55,737 bases of DNA. Origin: Lentisphaeraceae bacterium (GTDB lineage: Bacteria > Verrucomicrobiota > Kiritimatiellia > RFP12 > UBA1067). The notes beneath the pieces were generated by a model that saw only the letters and a program-made list of their open reading frames with translations, did no database searches and was not told the DNA's origin. Location: positions 1-55,737 of the forward strand of contig SFPL01000013.1 in NCBI GenBank assembly GCA_004551905.1. The letters run 5' to 3'. Shown here in pieces: positions 16,104 to 24,668 of this stretch. Position numbers and translations under genes: made by a program. Position 1 is the stretch's first letter. Each line of letters begins with the position of its first letter.

Positions 16104-17774
16104 TCACATCAGCGCGTACTTGGCGACGAAGAGCGCCGTAAGGATGTACATGATCCAGTGGATGCGCCTGAAGTTGCCCGCAAACGCGTTTATGACGGTG
16201 TACGAGATGACGCCGAACATGATGCCATCGGAGATCGAGTAGGTGAACGGCATCGCCGCGATCACGAGGAACGCTGGAAGCGCCTCGCCCGCGTCGCGCC
16301 AGTCGATGTCGGCGCACGAGGAGAGCATCATGTAGCCGACGATGATGAGCGCGGGCGCGGTCGCGAACGCCGGAATCGCGAGGAAGATCGGCGCGAAGAG
16401 GATCGCAAGCGCGAAGAGCGCGGCGGAGGTGACGGCGGTGAGGCCCGTCTTGCCGCCGGCCATGACGCCCGAGGCGGACTCGACGTAGGTCGTGGTCGTC
16501 GAGGTGCCGAGCACCGCGCCGACGGAGGTCGCGATCGCGTCCGCGCAGAGCGCGCCGGAGATGCGCGGCAGCTTGCCCTCCTTGGTGAGGAAGCCGCCCT
16601 TCATCGAGACGCCGATGAGAGTGCCGAGCGTGTCGAAGAGGTCGACGAAGAAGAACGCGAACATCACGACGAAGAAGTCGAGCGACTTCACGAGCGTCCA
16701 GCCCGTGCGCGCCGCCTCGCCCTTGCCGTGCGTCCAGCCGTCGGGGTTGAAGAGCGCGCCGACCGTCGCGCCGAACTCCCTGAAGGTGTTGGACATGTCG
16801 CCCACGGTGAAGCTCGGATAGGTCGAGAAAAAGCCCGCGTCGGCGTTGGGCACGTAGATGCCGGTCGCCTGCGCAAGCATGCCGAGAACCCACGTCGCGA
16901 TGATGCCGAGGAGAATGGCGCCCTTCCATCCCTTTACCAGCATGAAGCCCGTGAGGACGGTGCCGGCGAGCGCGACGAGCGCGGTGACGCCCTGCGTGTG
17001 GAAGTCGACGTTCTTGAAGCTCACGAGCCCGACGAGCGTCGCGTCGTTGTTGACGATGACCTTCGCCGTCTGCAGCGCGATGAAGCAGATGAAGAGGCCG
17101 ATGCCGGCCGCGACCGCGCGCTTGAGCGTGAGCGGTATGGAGTTGAATATTCCCTCCCGCACCGGAGTAAGCGACAGCGCGAGGAAGACGATGCCCTCGA
17201 CGAACACGGCGAGGAGCGCGAACTGCCAGCTGTAGCCCATGCCCAGGACGACGCCGAAGGTCAGGAACGCGTTCAGGCCCATGCCCGGCGCGAGGACGAA
17301 CGGATAGTTGGACATGAACGCCATGAGGAGCGTGCCTACGACGGCGGCGACGGCGGTCGCAATGAAGACCCCTCCGCGCGGGATGCCGGCGACAGACAGG
17401 ATGTTAGGGTTCACGGCGAGGATGTACGCCATCGTCATGAACGTCGTGACGCCGGCGACTAGCTCGGTCTTGACGGAGGTCCTGTTCCTTTTCAGCTTGA
17501 ACAGCCGCCCGAGGAACGTGGTCTCGGGCTCCTCGCTCTCCGACTCCCGCGCCATCCACTTGAGGTGGGCGCCGATGCGGATCGACTCCTCCGGCGTCAC
17601 CACGCCGTCTTCGAGGACGTCCTGCAACGCCTTGATGAACTCCGCCATCTCGGCGCTTTCGCCGGCGCGTGCCGACGCGTAGGAGAGGAGGATCGCCGCC
17701 TCCGCGCGGTCGACCTTGCCGTCCTCCAGGACGGCCTTCTCAAGCTTCTTGATGCTTTCCTTGATGTCGCTCAT
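16104..17774 (-). CDS. AzgA-like NCS2 purine permease with an extra N-terminal helical domain
   Basis: The 556-residue inner-membrane protein is a nucleobase/H+ symporter of the AzgA-like branch (adenine/guanine/hypoxanthine): TELVAGVTTFMTMAYILAVN, LAPGMGLNAFLTFGVVLGMG, DLFDTLGTLIGVSMKGG and GTSTTTTYVESASGV are hallmark blocks, and about 12-14 hydrophobic helices follow residue 95. Residues 1-75 are an added cytoplasmic module (AVLEDGKVDRAEAA and VLEDGVVTPEESIRI) that aligns by eye with the N-terminus of the next gene's APRT. A strong AAGGAGAAGGGAG site precedes the ATG. Which purine it carries cannot be told from sequence alone. Confidence 0.93.
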   Translation of the reverse strand: MSDIKESIKKLEKAVLEDGKVDRAEAAILLSYASARAGESAEMAEFIKALQDVLEDGVVTPEESIRIGAHLKWMARESESEEPETTFLGRLFKLKRNRTSVKTELVAGVTTFMTMAYILAVNPNILSVAGIPRGGVFIATAVAAVVGTLLMAFMSNYPFVLAPGMGLNAFLTFGVVLGMGYSWQFALLAVFVEGIVFLALSLTPVREGIFNSIPLTLKRAVAAGIGLFICFIALQTAKVIVNNDATLVGLVSFKNVDFHTQGVTALVALAGTVLTGFMLVKGWKGAILLGIIATWVLGMLAQATGIYVPNADAGFFSTYPSFTVGDMSNTFREFGATVGALFNPDGWTHGKGEAARTGWTLVKSLDFFVVMFAFFFVDLFDTLGTLIGVSMKGGFLTKEGKLPRISGALCADAIATSVGAVLGTSTTTTYVESASGVMAGGKTGLTAVTSAALFALAILFAPIFLAIPAFATAPALIIVGYMMLSSCADIDWRDAGEALPAFLVIAAMPFTYSISDGIMFGVISYTVINAFAGNFRRIHWIMYILTALFVAKYALM

Positions 17775-17806
17775 GGCTTCTCCCTTCTCCTTGCCGCCGA
17801 CCGCCG

Positions 17807-18100
17807 TCAGACGATGTTGAAGATGTCGGAGAATCCCGTGATCTCGAGAACCTCCCGGACCGCGCTCTGCACGTTCGCGATCTCGAACCTGCCGCCCTTC
17901 GCCGCCATCGCCTTGTGCGAGGTGAGGAGCAGCCGCAGGCCGGCCGAGCTCATGTAAGGCACCTCCTTGAGGTCGAGCACGACGAGCTTTGCGTCGCCGA
18001 ACTTGAGGTTCGCCTCGAGCTCCGGCGCCGTCACGGTGTCCACGCGTCCGCTGACCGCGATGATCAGCTTGTCCCCTTCGCTTATGGTCTTAGTCTCCAT
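17807..18100 (-). CDS. STAS-domain anti-sigma factor antagonist (SpoIIAA/RsbV type)
   Basis: The 97-residue protein is a single STAS domain, METKTISEGDKLIIAVSGRVD to the C-terminus. The phosphorylatable serine lies in the conserved PYMSSAGLRLLL block. In partner-switching systems the HATPase kinase phosphorylates this serine and a PP2C phosphatase removes the phosphate; both activities are predicted for the adjacent gene, whose end it overlaps by 11 nt. The downstream target is not evident: no cognate sigma factor lies in this operon. Confidence 0.93.
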   Translation of the reverse strand: METKTISEGDKLIIAVSGRVDTVTAPELEANLKFGDAKLVVLDLKEVPYMSSAGLRLLLTSHKAMAAKGGRFEIANVQSAVREVLEITGFSDIFNIV

Positions 18101-20111
18101 AGTCTTTCCCCATTTTTAGTATATTGAGGCCGCTCCGCCGTTTGTAGGTGACGGGCGACATTGTCTTCTTGACGATGAATATTCCGAGCCCCCCGACCGC
18201 CCGGTCCTCCGCGGCGAGGGTGGTGTCGGGGTCCCGCTGCGCGAGCGGGTCGAACGGCTTGCCGTCGTCGGTGATGACGAGGCGCACGCCGTCGGGATGA
18301 TGGTCGAGCTCGACCGAGAGCGACCAGCGGGTGGCGCCGGAGTAGCGCACGATGTTGGCGAAGATCTCGTCGGCCGCCACGAGCAGCCGGGCACGCTCCT
18401 TGACCGGCACCGTCTCCAGCGCCGCGGTGAGTTCGTCGACGGCCTTGGCGACGTCCTCCAGCGTCGGCGCGTACTCGTGCGCGACCACGTCCGGCTCGCC
18501 GCGGTAGCGGAGCACGAGCTGGGTGCAGTCGTCGGCCTGCTCGGCGCCGGCGGCATGGCGGCGGACGTCGGAGAGCACCGTCTTGAGGATCTCTCCGCGC
18601 TGGCGGACGTTGCGGGACAAGAGCCCGAGGAGCCGCTCCTCGCCGTAGAGCTCTCCGGACGGGGCTGGCTGCTCGACGATGCCGTCGGTGTAGAGGTAGA
18701 GGGCGTCGCCGGGCGCGAGGGTGATGTCGTCGACCCTGTACTCGACGCCCTCCATGGCGCCGAGGGCGGGCGAGGGGCGCGTTTTAAGGTACTCGCAGCG
18801 GTTGCCGCTGCGCACAACCGGCGGGTTATGGCCCGCGTTCACGAAGGTCAGGTGGCCGGTGTGGAGGTTGAGCTCGCCGGCCCAGACGGTAACGAAGGTG
18901 CTGGACGTGTTGCCCTCGCAGAGCGCCTCGTTCGCCTCGTTGAACACCTGCGCGAGCGGCTTGCCGGTCTGCGCGGCGCTCTTGATGAGCGTCTTGGCGC
19001 GCATCATGAACATCGCGGCCGGGACGCCCTTGCCGCTCACATCGGCGACAAGCACGAGCACGCGGTCCTGCGCGGTGAAGTAGAAGTCGTAGAAGTCTCC
19101 GCCTACCTCCCTCGCCGCCTCCATCGACGCCATGATGTCGAAGCGCGTATCGTCCGGAAACGGCGGGAACACGCTGGGCAGGGCCGAGAGCTGGATGTCC
19201 TTCGCCATCGCAAGCTCCTTCGCCGCCTGCTCGCGCATCTGCCGGCGCACGAAGGCCGAGATCACGAACCCGACGAGCAGCGCCACGAACACCAGCGCCG
19301 CGCCGTTGAGCGCTGCGGTGGCGACGACGAGCACATCGCGCTGGACCGCCGCGGATATCTTCGGGATCATCACGTAGGTCATGAAGCCCTCGATCTCCCG
19401 CTTCTGCCAGTAGAAGCTCCAGTCCGGATCCTGCCACTGGGTGCCCTCGCGGCTCGGCTCATCGTAGTCGGAGAGGACGAGCCCCGTTGGCGTGGTGACC
19501 ACGATGCCGCCAGTGCCGCCGACGCGCCAGTTACGGAAGAGGTCCACGATCGACGAACGCGCGAGCGACCGGAGCGACTCCTTGTCGCAGCCGATCTCCA
19601 CGAACCCGCCCTCGGGTCGCCAGACGCCGACGAACTTGCGCTCGACGCCGTTCGCGGTGTTGCTGCGCAATGGCTGGCAGAACTCGGTGTCGGGCCCGTG
19701 CACGAGGCACATCATGTCCTCCGCCTGGCCGCCGGCGGTGACGAAGCTGAAGGCCTGTCGTCCTTCGCCGGCCAGGTACTCCGGCACCGATGAGGCCACG
19801 ATGTCGCCCTTCGCGTCGGCGATGCTGATCTCGGTCACGCGCAGTTCGCGCGCAAGGTCCTGAAGCGCCCTGACGTCGGTCGCATGGCCGTCCTCGAGCC
19901 TCTCGCGCACCGCCATGCACTGGCGGACCAGCCGCTCGTTGACGCAGTCGCCGACCTCGTCCTCGACCGACTCGAAGGTGCGGTCGATCAGCTTGTGGGC
20001 GTCATTCCGCGAGAGGTGGTTGTGGAGGAACCACGAGAAGGCCATCGATACGACGAAGGCGGCCAGCACCGAAATGGCGACCTTGAGGTTGAGGCTACGG
20101 CGGGCGGTCAT
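18090..20111 (-). CDS. Membrane sensor PP2C-type (SpoIIE/RsbU) phosphatase fused to a HATPase kinase domain
   Basis: The 673-residue protein has a transmembrane helix at about 8-28, an extracytoplasmic sensor region (30-260) and a second helix (about 262-286). The SpoIIE-type PP2C domain (about 305-540) contains MEAAREVGGDFYDFY, VADVSGKGVPAAMFM and ADDCTQLVLRY. A C-terminal HATPase domain (about 550-670) has VAADEIFANIVRYSG, ITDDGKPFDP and GGLGIFIVKK. It should both phosphorylate and dephosphorylate the STAS protein that follows, controlled by a signal sensed outside the cytoplasm. The upstream solute-binding lipoprotein overlaps its start (ATGA), making it a candidate ligand-presenting partner. 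That link is inference. Confidence 0.93.
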   Translation of the reverse strand: MTARRSLNLKVAISVLAAFVVSMAFSWFLHNHLSRNDAHKLIDRTFESVEDEVGDCVNERLVRQCMAVRERLEDGHATDVRALQDLARELRVTEISIADAKGDIVASSVPEYLAGEGRQAFSFVTAGGQAEDMMCLVHGPDTEFCQPLRSNTANGVERKFVGVWRPEGGFVEIGCDKESLRSLARSSIVDLFRNWRVGGTGGIVVTTPTGLVLSDYDEPSREGTQWQDPDWSFYWQKREIEGFMTYVMIPKISAAVQRDVLVVATAALNGAALVFVALLVGFVISAFVRRQMREQAAKELAMAKDIQLSALPSVFPPFPDDTRFDIMASMEAAREVGGDFYDFYFTAQDRVLVLVADVSGKGVPAAMFMMRAKTLIKSAAQTGKPLAQVFNEANEALCEGNTSSTFVTVWAGELNLHTGHLTFVNAGHNPPVVRSGNRCEYLKTRPSPALGAMEGVEYRVDDITLAPGDALYLYTDGIVEQPAPSGELYGEERLLGLLSRNVRQRGEILKTVLSDVRRHAAGAEQADDCTQLVLRYRGEPDVVAHEYAPTLEDVAKAVDELTAALETVPVKERARLLVAADEIFANIVRYSGATRWSLSVELDHHPDGVRLVITDDGKPFDPLAQRDPDTTLAAEDRAVGGLGIFIVKKTMSPVTYKRRSGLNILKMGKDYGD

Positions 20112-20812
20112 CGCCTGCCCCCTTCCGCGATGACCGCGTTCGCCGCCGCGAGCACGTCGGGCCGACGCTTGTCGACGGCGACGCCGTAGCTGTCGCGCGC
20201 CACCAGCGGCGTGGCGACGAAGCGCCCGCCGGACCTCTCGGCGTAGGCGCGGAGCGGCGGCGCATCGAAGTAGACGGCGTCCACCTCGTCGCGTTCAAGC
20301 GCGGCGATGGCATCCTCCATGTGGTAGAAGCGTGCCGGGTCGCACCCGTGGCGGCAGAGGTAGATGTCCTGCACGGTGTCGGCCTCGGCCCCGATGCGGA
20401 GCGAGGCGATCTGCGACATGCGCGGGCGGCTGGTGCCTGCGCGGTAGAGGAAGCAGGACCCATTCTCCTCGTAGGGGTCAGAGAAGTCGACGTCGCGGCA
20501 GCGCGCCTCGGTGATGGTGATGGAGGCGATGCCGAAGTCAGCGGTGCCGTTCTTGAGCCGAGGCAGGATGTCGGTGAACACCACGCTCTCCACCTTCAGC
20601 TCGCGGCCAAGCTTCGCGGCGATCTTGCGGGCAAGCTCGATGTCGGTGCCCATGATCTCGCCGGTCTCGTTCGTGTAGGAATAAGGCGGCTCGGCGGGAT
20701 GGGTGAGCATGACGAGCGGACGGGACTTGTCCGCAATGCGCGGATCCACACGGCCCTCGGAGCCCGAGCAGCCCGCCAAGGCGACTATCGCCAGTGCCCA
20801 TAGGGTCCTCAT
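20108..20812 (-). CDS. Family 3 extracellular solute-binding lipoprotein
   Basis: The 234-residue product carries a lipoprotein signal (WALAIVALAGCSG, Cys15) and a complete amino-acid-type solute-binding fold: PAEPPYSYTNETGEIMGTDI, FGIASITITEARCRDVDFSD, then a second lobe with LRIGAEADT and DAVYFDAPPLRAY. Such proteins usually feed polar amino-acid ABC transporters, but no permease or ATPase gene is here. It overlaps both neighbours by ATGA (with the MATE gene at 20809-20812 and the phosphatase gene at 20108-20111). This suggests that it acts as a sensor accessory for the phosphatase rather than in uptake. Confidence 0.9.
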   Translation of the reverse strand: MRTLWALAIVALAGCSGSEGRVDPRIADKSRPLVMLTHPAEPPYSYTNETGEIMGTDIELARKIAAKLGRELKVESVVFTDILPRLKNGTADFGIASITITEARCRDVDFSDPYEENGSCFLYRAGTSRPRMSQIASLRIGAEADTVQDIYLCRHGCDPARFYHMEDAIAALERDEVDAVYFDAPPLRAYAERSGGRFVATPLVARDSYGVAVDKRRPDVLAAANAVIAEGGRR

Positions 20813-22506
20813 AACTTGAAAACGTTCCTGTTGAAGCCGGTGGTGGTGAGGTTGCGGCGGTTTGGCAGCGCCGTCATCAGATTGGAGACGAGGTAGCTGC
20901 GCAGCGAGGAGATGCTAGCGTCCGCATCGGTGATGTCGAAGATCTCGCCGTCGTCGCGGAGGACGATCGTAAGCCCGTCGTTGAGGTCGACCGTCACCTC
21001 CGCCAGGGTGCGCCGACCGCCGTTGCGGTCGCACACTACCATCAGCGCCTCCTCCACCAGGAGCGACGCCTTCGCCGCGCGCGCGTCGTCGATCCCCTGC
21101 TGACGCAGGTGCTTCTCGACGAAGATAGAAGTCAGGCAGATCGAGGCCGGGTCGAGCTCGAGGTCGAAGACCCGGAGTGCCGCGTCGCGCCCGCCCTGTA
21201 GGAGGAACGGAAAGATCCTGTAGCCCCAGCACACCATCTCGTAGAGGGCGAAGATCGCGAGCGAGACGAGCGGAGCGAGGCCGAGCGCGGCCCAGACGCC
21301 GCGGGCACCCCAGGCCGCGCCCAGCGCCGGGAAGAGCGCCGCAGGCACGACGAGGACTGATGCGAGCGTGAGCAGCGTGGCGAGCAGTTCCCGCCCGATG
21401 AAGACGTAGTAGGAGTTGAAGAGCAGCACCAGCGCGAGCCCAGGCAGGGCGACGGACGCGACCCGCACCGCGAACAGCGCCGCCGGCACCACCGCCGGGT
21501 CGGACACGCCGGCAATCATGAGAATGAGGTTCGGGTACGCGAGCAGTACGAGCATCGCCGCCACCCCCTCCCCAAGCGCCATCCTCAGCGCCGCGCGCAT
21601 GACGCGCTTCGTGAGGAACGAGTTGCGCTCTCCGATGTAGACGCTCGCCAGCGGCTGCGCGGCGTTGGCGACGCCGTCGAACACCTCGGAGATGCCCATC
21701 GTCATCACCACCACCGCGAGGACCGGCAGCATCTCCGAGCCGAAGTGCGCGATCACGTAGGCGTTGAGCGCAAATATGAGCGCAGCCTTGCCGACGTTCT
21801 TGCTCGCGTCGCCGAGCGAAGTGCGGAAGACCAGCATCAGATCGGAGAAAACGCTGAAGTGCCGCGAAAAGCCGAGCATGCAGCCGCGGCGGCGGAAATG
21901 GAGCAGCAGCACCACGACGGCCAGGAACGACCCGATGCCGGTGCCGACCGCGCAGCCGGCCGCGCCGAAGCAGATCGTCAGCGGCACCGACACCAGGCAG
22001 TTGCCGACCAGCTGCACGCAGTAGGAGAAGAGCGACAGCCGCGCGTCGCCGTCGGCGTAGGCGAGGGTGCCGAGGAAGAACGCCAGCGGCTCGAGCGCCG
22101 CCGCAGGCAGGAACCACACCCAGTAGGCGCTGGCGAGCTCGGTTACCTCCCTGGACGCTCCGAAGGCAGATAGCACCGGATGGCGCAGGACCGCAAGCGC
22201 CGCGGCAAACGCTAGCCCAAAGGCAATCGACGCGAAGAAGCCGAGCGTGAAGAAGCCGCGCGCGCGCCTGAGATGCATGGCACCGAGCTCGGTCGAGAAG
22301 TGGACGCACGAGCCGACCGTCACCATCATCCCGACGAAGGTGACGATCTCGAAGACGCCCTGCATCAGGTTGACGGCCGAGAGGCCCGTCTCCCCGATGA
22401 CATGTCCGCAGATGACCGAGTCCGACAGCCCCATCAGGAACTCTGCCGCCATCGCGAAGGTCGCTGCCGGCAGGAATGCCCTGAACTTGGAGGTCGCAAA
22501 AGTCAT
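20809..22506 (-). CDS. MATE-family transporter with C-terminal HATPase-like (RsbW-type) domain
   Basis: The 565-residue protein has a 12-helix MATE/MatE body (about 1-455): FAMAAEFLMGLSDSVICGH, GASREVTELASAYWVWFLP and MTMGISEVFDGVANAAQPLAS. A C-terminal cytoplasmic domain (about 455-565) resembles RsbW-type HATPases: a helix with ASLLVEEALMVVCDRNGG, the VLRDDGEIFDI block and a final YLVSNLMTALPN...GFNRNVFKL. The N-box asparagine and glycine-rich lid are degenerate, so ATP binding is uncertain. The start is set 10 nt after the upp stop. The ribosome site is weak, and translation may be coupled to upp. Efflux substrate unknown. Confidence 0.85.
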   Translation of the reverse strand: MTFATSKFRAFLPAATFAMAAEFLMGLSDSVICGHVIGETGLSAVNLMQGVFEIVTFVGMMVTVGSCVHFSTELGAMHLRRARGFFTLGFFASIAFGLAFAAALAVLRHPVLSAFGASREVTELASAYWVWFLPAAALEPLAFFLGTLAYADGDARLSLFSYCVQLVGNCLVSVPLTICFGAAGCAVGTGIGSFLAVVVLLLHFRRRGCMLGFSRHFSVFSDLMLVFRTSLGDASKNVGKAALIFALNAYVIAHFGSEMLPVLAVVVMTMGISEVFDGVANAAQPLASVYIGERNSFLTKRVMRAALRMALGEGVAAMLVLLAYPNLILMIAGVSDPAVVPAALFAVRVASVALPGLALVLLFNSYYVFIGRELLATLLTLASVLVVPAALFPALGAAWGARGVWAALGLAPLVSLAIFALYEMVCWGYRIFPFLLQGGRDAALRVFDLELDPASICLTSIFVEKHLRQQGIDDARAAKASLLVEEALMVVCDRNGGRRTLAEVTVDLNDGLTIVLRDDGEIFDITDADASISSLRSYLVSNLMTALPNRRNLTTTGFNRNVFKL

Positions 22507-22516
22507 CGCAGCTGTC

Positions 22517-23137
22517 TCAGAGCGTTCCGAAGATGCGGTCGCCGGCGTCGCCGAGGCCGGGCACGATGTAGAAGTGGGAGTTGAGGCGATCGTCGAGCGC
22601 GGCGATGAAGACCGGCACCTCGGGATGCTCCTTCTCGAACTTCGCCACCCCCTCCGGCGCGGCAATCAGGTGGAAGCACTTTATGCGCCGGTAGCCGAGC
22701 TTCTTGAGCTGGGCCACCGCATCGCAGGCGCTGCCGCCGGTGGCGAGCATCGGATCGATCACGATCGCCAGCTCCTCGCCCTTCGCCGGCGGCACCTTGG
22801 CATAGTATGGGATCGGCTCGGCCGTATCCTCGTTGCGCTGCATGCCGAGGACGCCGACCTTGGCGTAGGGCAGCACGCCGAGCATCGCGTCGAGCATACC
22901 CATGCCGGCGCGGAGGATCGGCACCAGCACGATGTGCTCGTCGACGAGCGCGCCGCGGGCCTTCGCCACAGGGGTGACGACGTCGACGGCCTTCATCCGC
23001 ACGTCCTTGAGCGCCTCGAAGGCAAGGAACTCGGTAATCTCGTTCACCAGCTCGCGGAAGAGCTTCGGCGGGGTCGCCTGGTCGCGCATCAGGGTCACGC
23101 GGTGGTTCACGAGCGGGTGCTGAAGAACGGTATGCAT
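22517..23137 (-). CDS. upp: Uracil phosphoribosyltransferase
   Basis: Upp converts uracil and PRPP to UMP, a cytoplasmic salvage step. The 206-residue protein has the standard length and motifs: HPLVNHRVTLMRD near the N-terminus, VPILRAGMGMLDAML, the PRPP loop VIDPMLATGGSA and the C-terminal PGLGDAGDRIFGT uracil site. It is the promoter-proximal gene of the block ending at apt. The ATG at 23137 is chosen over an upstream extension because AAGGAGAG precedes it and the N-terminus matches the family. Confidence 0.98.
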   Translation of the reverse strand: MHTVLQHPLVNHRVTLMRDQATPPKLFRELVNEITEFLAFEALKDVRMKAVDVVTPVAKARGALVDEHIVLVPILRAGMGMLDAMLGVLPYAKVGVLGMQRNEDTAEPIPYYAKVPPAKGEELAIVIDPMLATGGSACDAVAQLKKLGYRRIKCFHLIAAPEGVAKFEKEHPEVPVFIAALDDRLNSHFYIVPGLGDAGDRIFGTL

Positions 23138-23162
23138 CTTGGAGCTCTCCTTGGTTTGCGGT

Positions 23163-23186
23163 ATTATACCATAAAATCGCGGTTTT
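23163..23186 (-). promoter_or_regulatory. Promoter of the upp-apt operon
   Basis: The minus strand reads AACCGCGATTTTATGGTATAATACC, with TATAAT at 23168-23163 preceded by TGG (extended -10). The leader to the upp ATG is about 20 nt and includes its Shine-Dalgarno. The CCGCGATTTT stretch is shared with the tRNA-Arg promoter at 48421-48443. Confidence 0.75.
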
Positions 23187-23201
23187 CGGCTCAGTGGGCA
23201 T

Positions 23202-23534
23202 CTACTGCTGGGTGGCGGGGCGCATTTCGTCCGGCAGCCTGGGCGCGGCAAGGTCGAGGATGCGGTCGAGCTTGGACTCTATGCGGTCGAGCTTCGCGTC
23301 CGCTGCGGCGGCCTTCGCCTCCAGCGCGGCAATCCTCGCCTCGATGGCGTCGGCTCGCTCGTCGACGCGCTCGCGGACCGATCCCGCCTCGGAGCGCACC
23401 GCCTCCACCACCTCGCGGTGCGAGATGCCGCCGCAGAACAGCCACCATATCCACGCCGCGAACGACAGCGCCAGCAGAGCCAGCAGCACGCAGGCCCGGA
23501 ATCTCCACTTCCTCATGTCCGCAGCATCCTTCAC
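23202..23534 (-). CDS. Small membrane-anchored coiled-coil protein, unrecognised
   Basis: The 110-residue product has one transmembrane helix (RACVLLALLALSFAAWIWWLF, about 13-33). A long heptad-type helix follows (ALEAKAAAADAKLDRIESKL), then a short proline-containing tail. It overlaps the kinase gene by ATGA, which supports the first ATG. It closes the potD operon. The architecture suggests an oligomeric anchor; no function can be assigned. Confidence 0.65.
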   Translation of the reverse strand: MKDAADMRKWRFRACVLLALLALSFAAWIWWLFCGGISHREVVEAVRSEAGSVRERVDERADAIEARIAALEAKAAAADAKLDRIESKLDRILDLAAPRLPDEMRPATQQ

Positions 23535-24643
23535 AGCCTTTCCAGCATCGAGCGGATCGAGCGTTCGCGCGCCTCGACCGACTCGCAGAGGCGGAACTGC
23601 ACGCGGGCGCGGTTGAGGTTCTGTCCCGGGGTGGAGGTCTTGAAGTAGACGTCGGCGGCGAGGAAGTCCTGGAAGAACCTGAGCCCCAGCTCGAACGGCA
23701 GCAGGCGGATCGAGTCGTAGAGGTAGGCGCGGTCTGCGTCGGTCATGAACGAGCCCGCCTCGCGCATGTAGCCCTTGCAGAACGCCGTCGCGAGGTCCTC
23801 GTCGAACACCACCTGCGCCAGGTTGGTCGCCTCCTCGCCCGCTGGGTTGCAGATCGACCGCAGCGCGTCACCGAAGTCGACGTGCACGAGTCCGGGCGAG
23901 ACGGTGTCGAGGTCAATCATCGCCGTGCCCTTGCCGGTCACGTCGTCGATCATGATGTTGTTCACCTTCGGGTCGCCGTGGAACATCCGCTTGACGAGCT
24001 CGCCGGACGCCTCCGCCTTCTCGAGGCAGGCCGCGAGGCCGCGGCGCTCTTCCACGAACTTCGCCATCCGCCGCGCCTCCATCGACGAGGATAGCAGTTC
24101 CTTCGCGCGGGGGGTGGCGAGCGTCTCGTCGTAGGCGCGCATATAGCCCGCGGTCACATGGAAGCCGGGCAGCGGGTCGATGATGCACTTCGGATCGAGA
24201 TCCGAGATAAGATAGTGGAAGTGGCCGAGCGCGGAGCCGCACTCGAGCGCGTGTTCGGGGCCCTGCGCTACGTCGAAGGAGTGGGCGGACATGATGCGGG
24301 TGATCACGCGCCACACGTCGCCCGACTCGTCGACCACGTAGTCTTTCGCCTCCTTCGACTTGACGATCTGCGGCATCTGCCAGACACGGTCGTCGCGTCC
24401 GGAGGCCGCATCGGCCTCGAGCTTTTCATGGCAGTGGCGCGTCACCTCGTGCATGTTCGCCATGATCGCCTCAGGCTGCGGGAACACCTTGCGGTTCACC
24501 CGCTGCAGGATGACCTGCGTCTCGGTGAAGGTGTTGCGGTAGATCGCGAGATACGTATCATTGATATTGCCGCTCCCGAAAGGCTCGAGCGCCACCAGCC
24601 GTCCCTTGACGTTAAATTTGTTTACCAGCACCGTAAGATCCAT
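23531..24643 (-). CDS. Phosphotransferase-family sugar kinase (NahK-like)
   Basis: The 370-residue protein belongs to the aminoglycoside-phosphotransferase/choline-kinase superfamily. An N-terminal lobe starts with FGSGNINDTYLA, the catalytic loop is HGDPKVNNIMID (His222, Asp224) and the metal motif is MIDLDTV. Residues such as QRVNRKVFPQPEAIM and the C-terminal FLAADVYFKT resemble bacterial N-acetylhexosamine 1-kinases and related anomeric kinases, so a hexosamine or other sugar is the likely substrate rather than an antibiotic. It follows a sugar isomerase-like gene by 25 nt with AAAGGGG as ribosome site. Confidence 0.85.
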   Translation of the reverse strand: MDLTVLVNKFNVKGRLVALEPFGSGNINDTYLAIYRNTFTETQVILQRVNRKVFPQPEAIMANMHEVTRHCHEKLEADAASGRDDRVWQMPQIVKSKEAKDYVVDESGDVWRVITRIMSAHSFDVAQGPEHALECGSALGHFHYLISDLDPKCIIDPLPGFHVTAGYMRAYDETLATPRAKELLSSSMEARRMAKFVEERRGLAACLEKAEASGELVKRMFHGDPKVNNIMIDDVTGKGTAMIDLDTVSPGLVHVDFGDALRSICNPAGEEATNLAQVVFDEDLATAFCKGYMREAGSFMTDADRAYLYDSIRLLPFELGLRFFQDFLAADVYFKTSTPGQNLNRARVQFRLCESVEARERSIRSMLERL

Positions 24644-24668
24644 GTCATACCCCTTTCCGGATTTCTGT

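Noticed and set aside
23531..24643. Aminoglycoside resistance kinase
   Set aside because: Although the fold is the same, the sequence and the neighbouring sugar isomerase gene fit a sugar kinase better.
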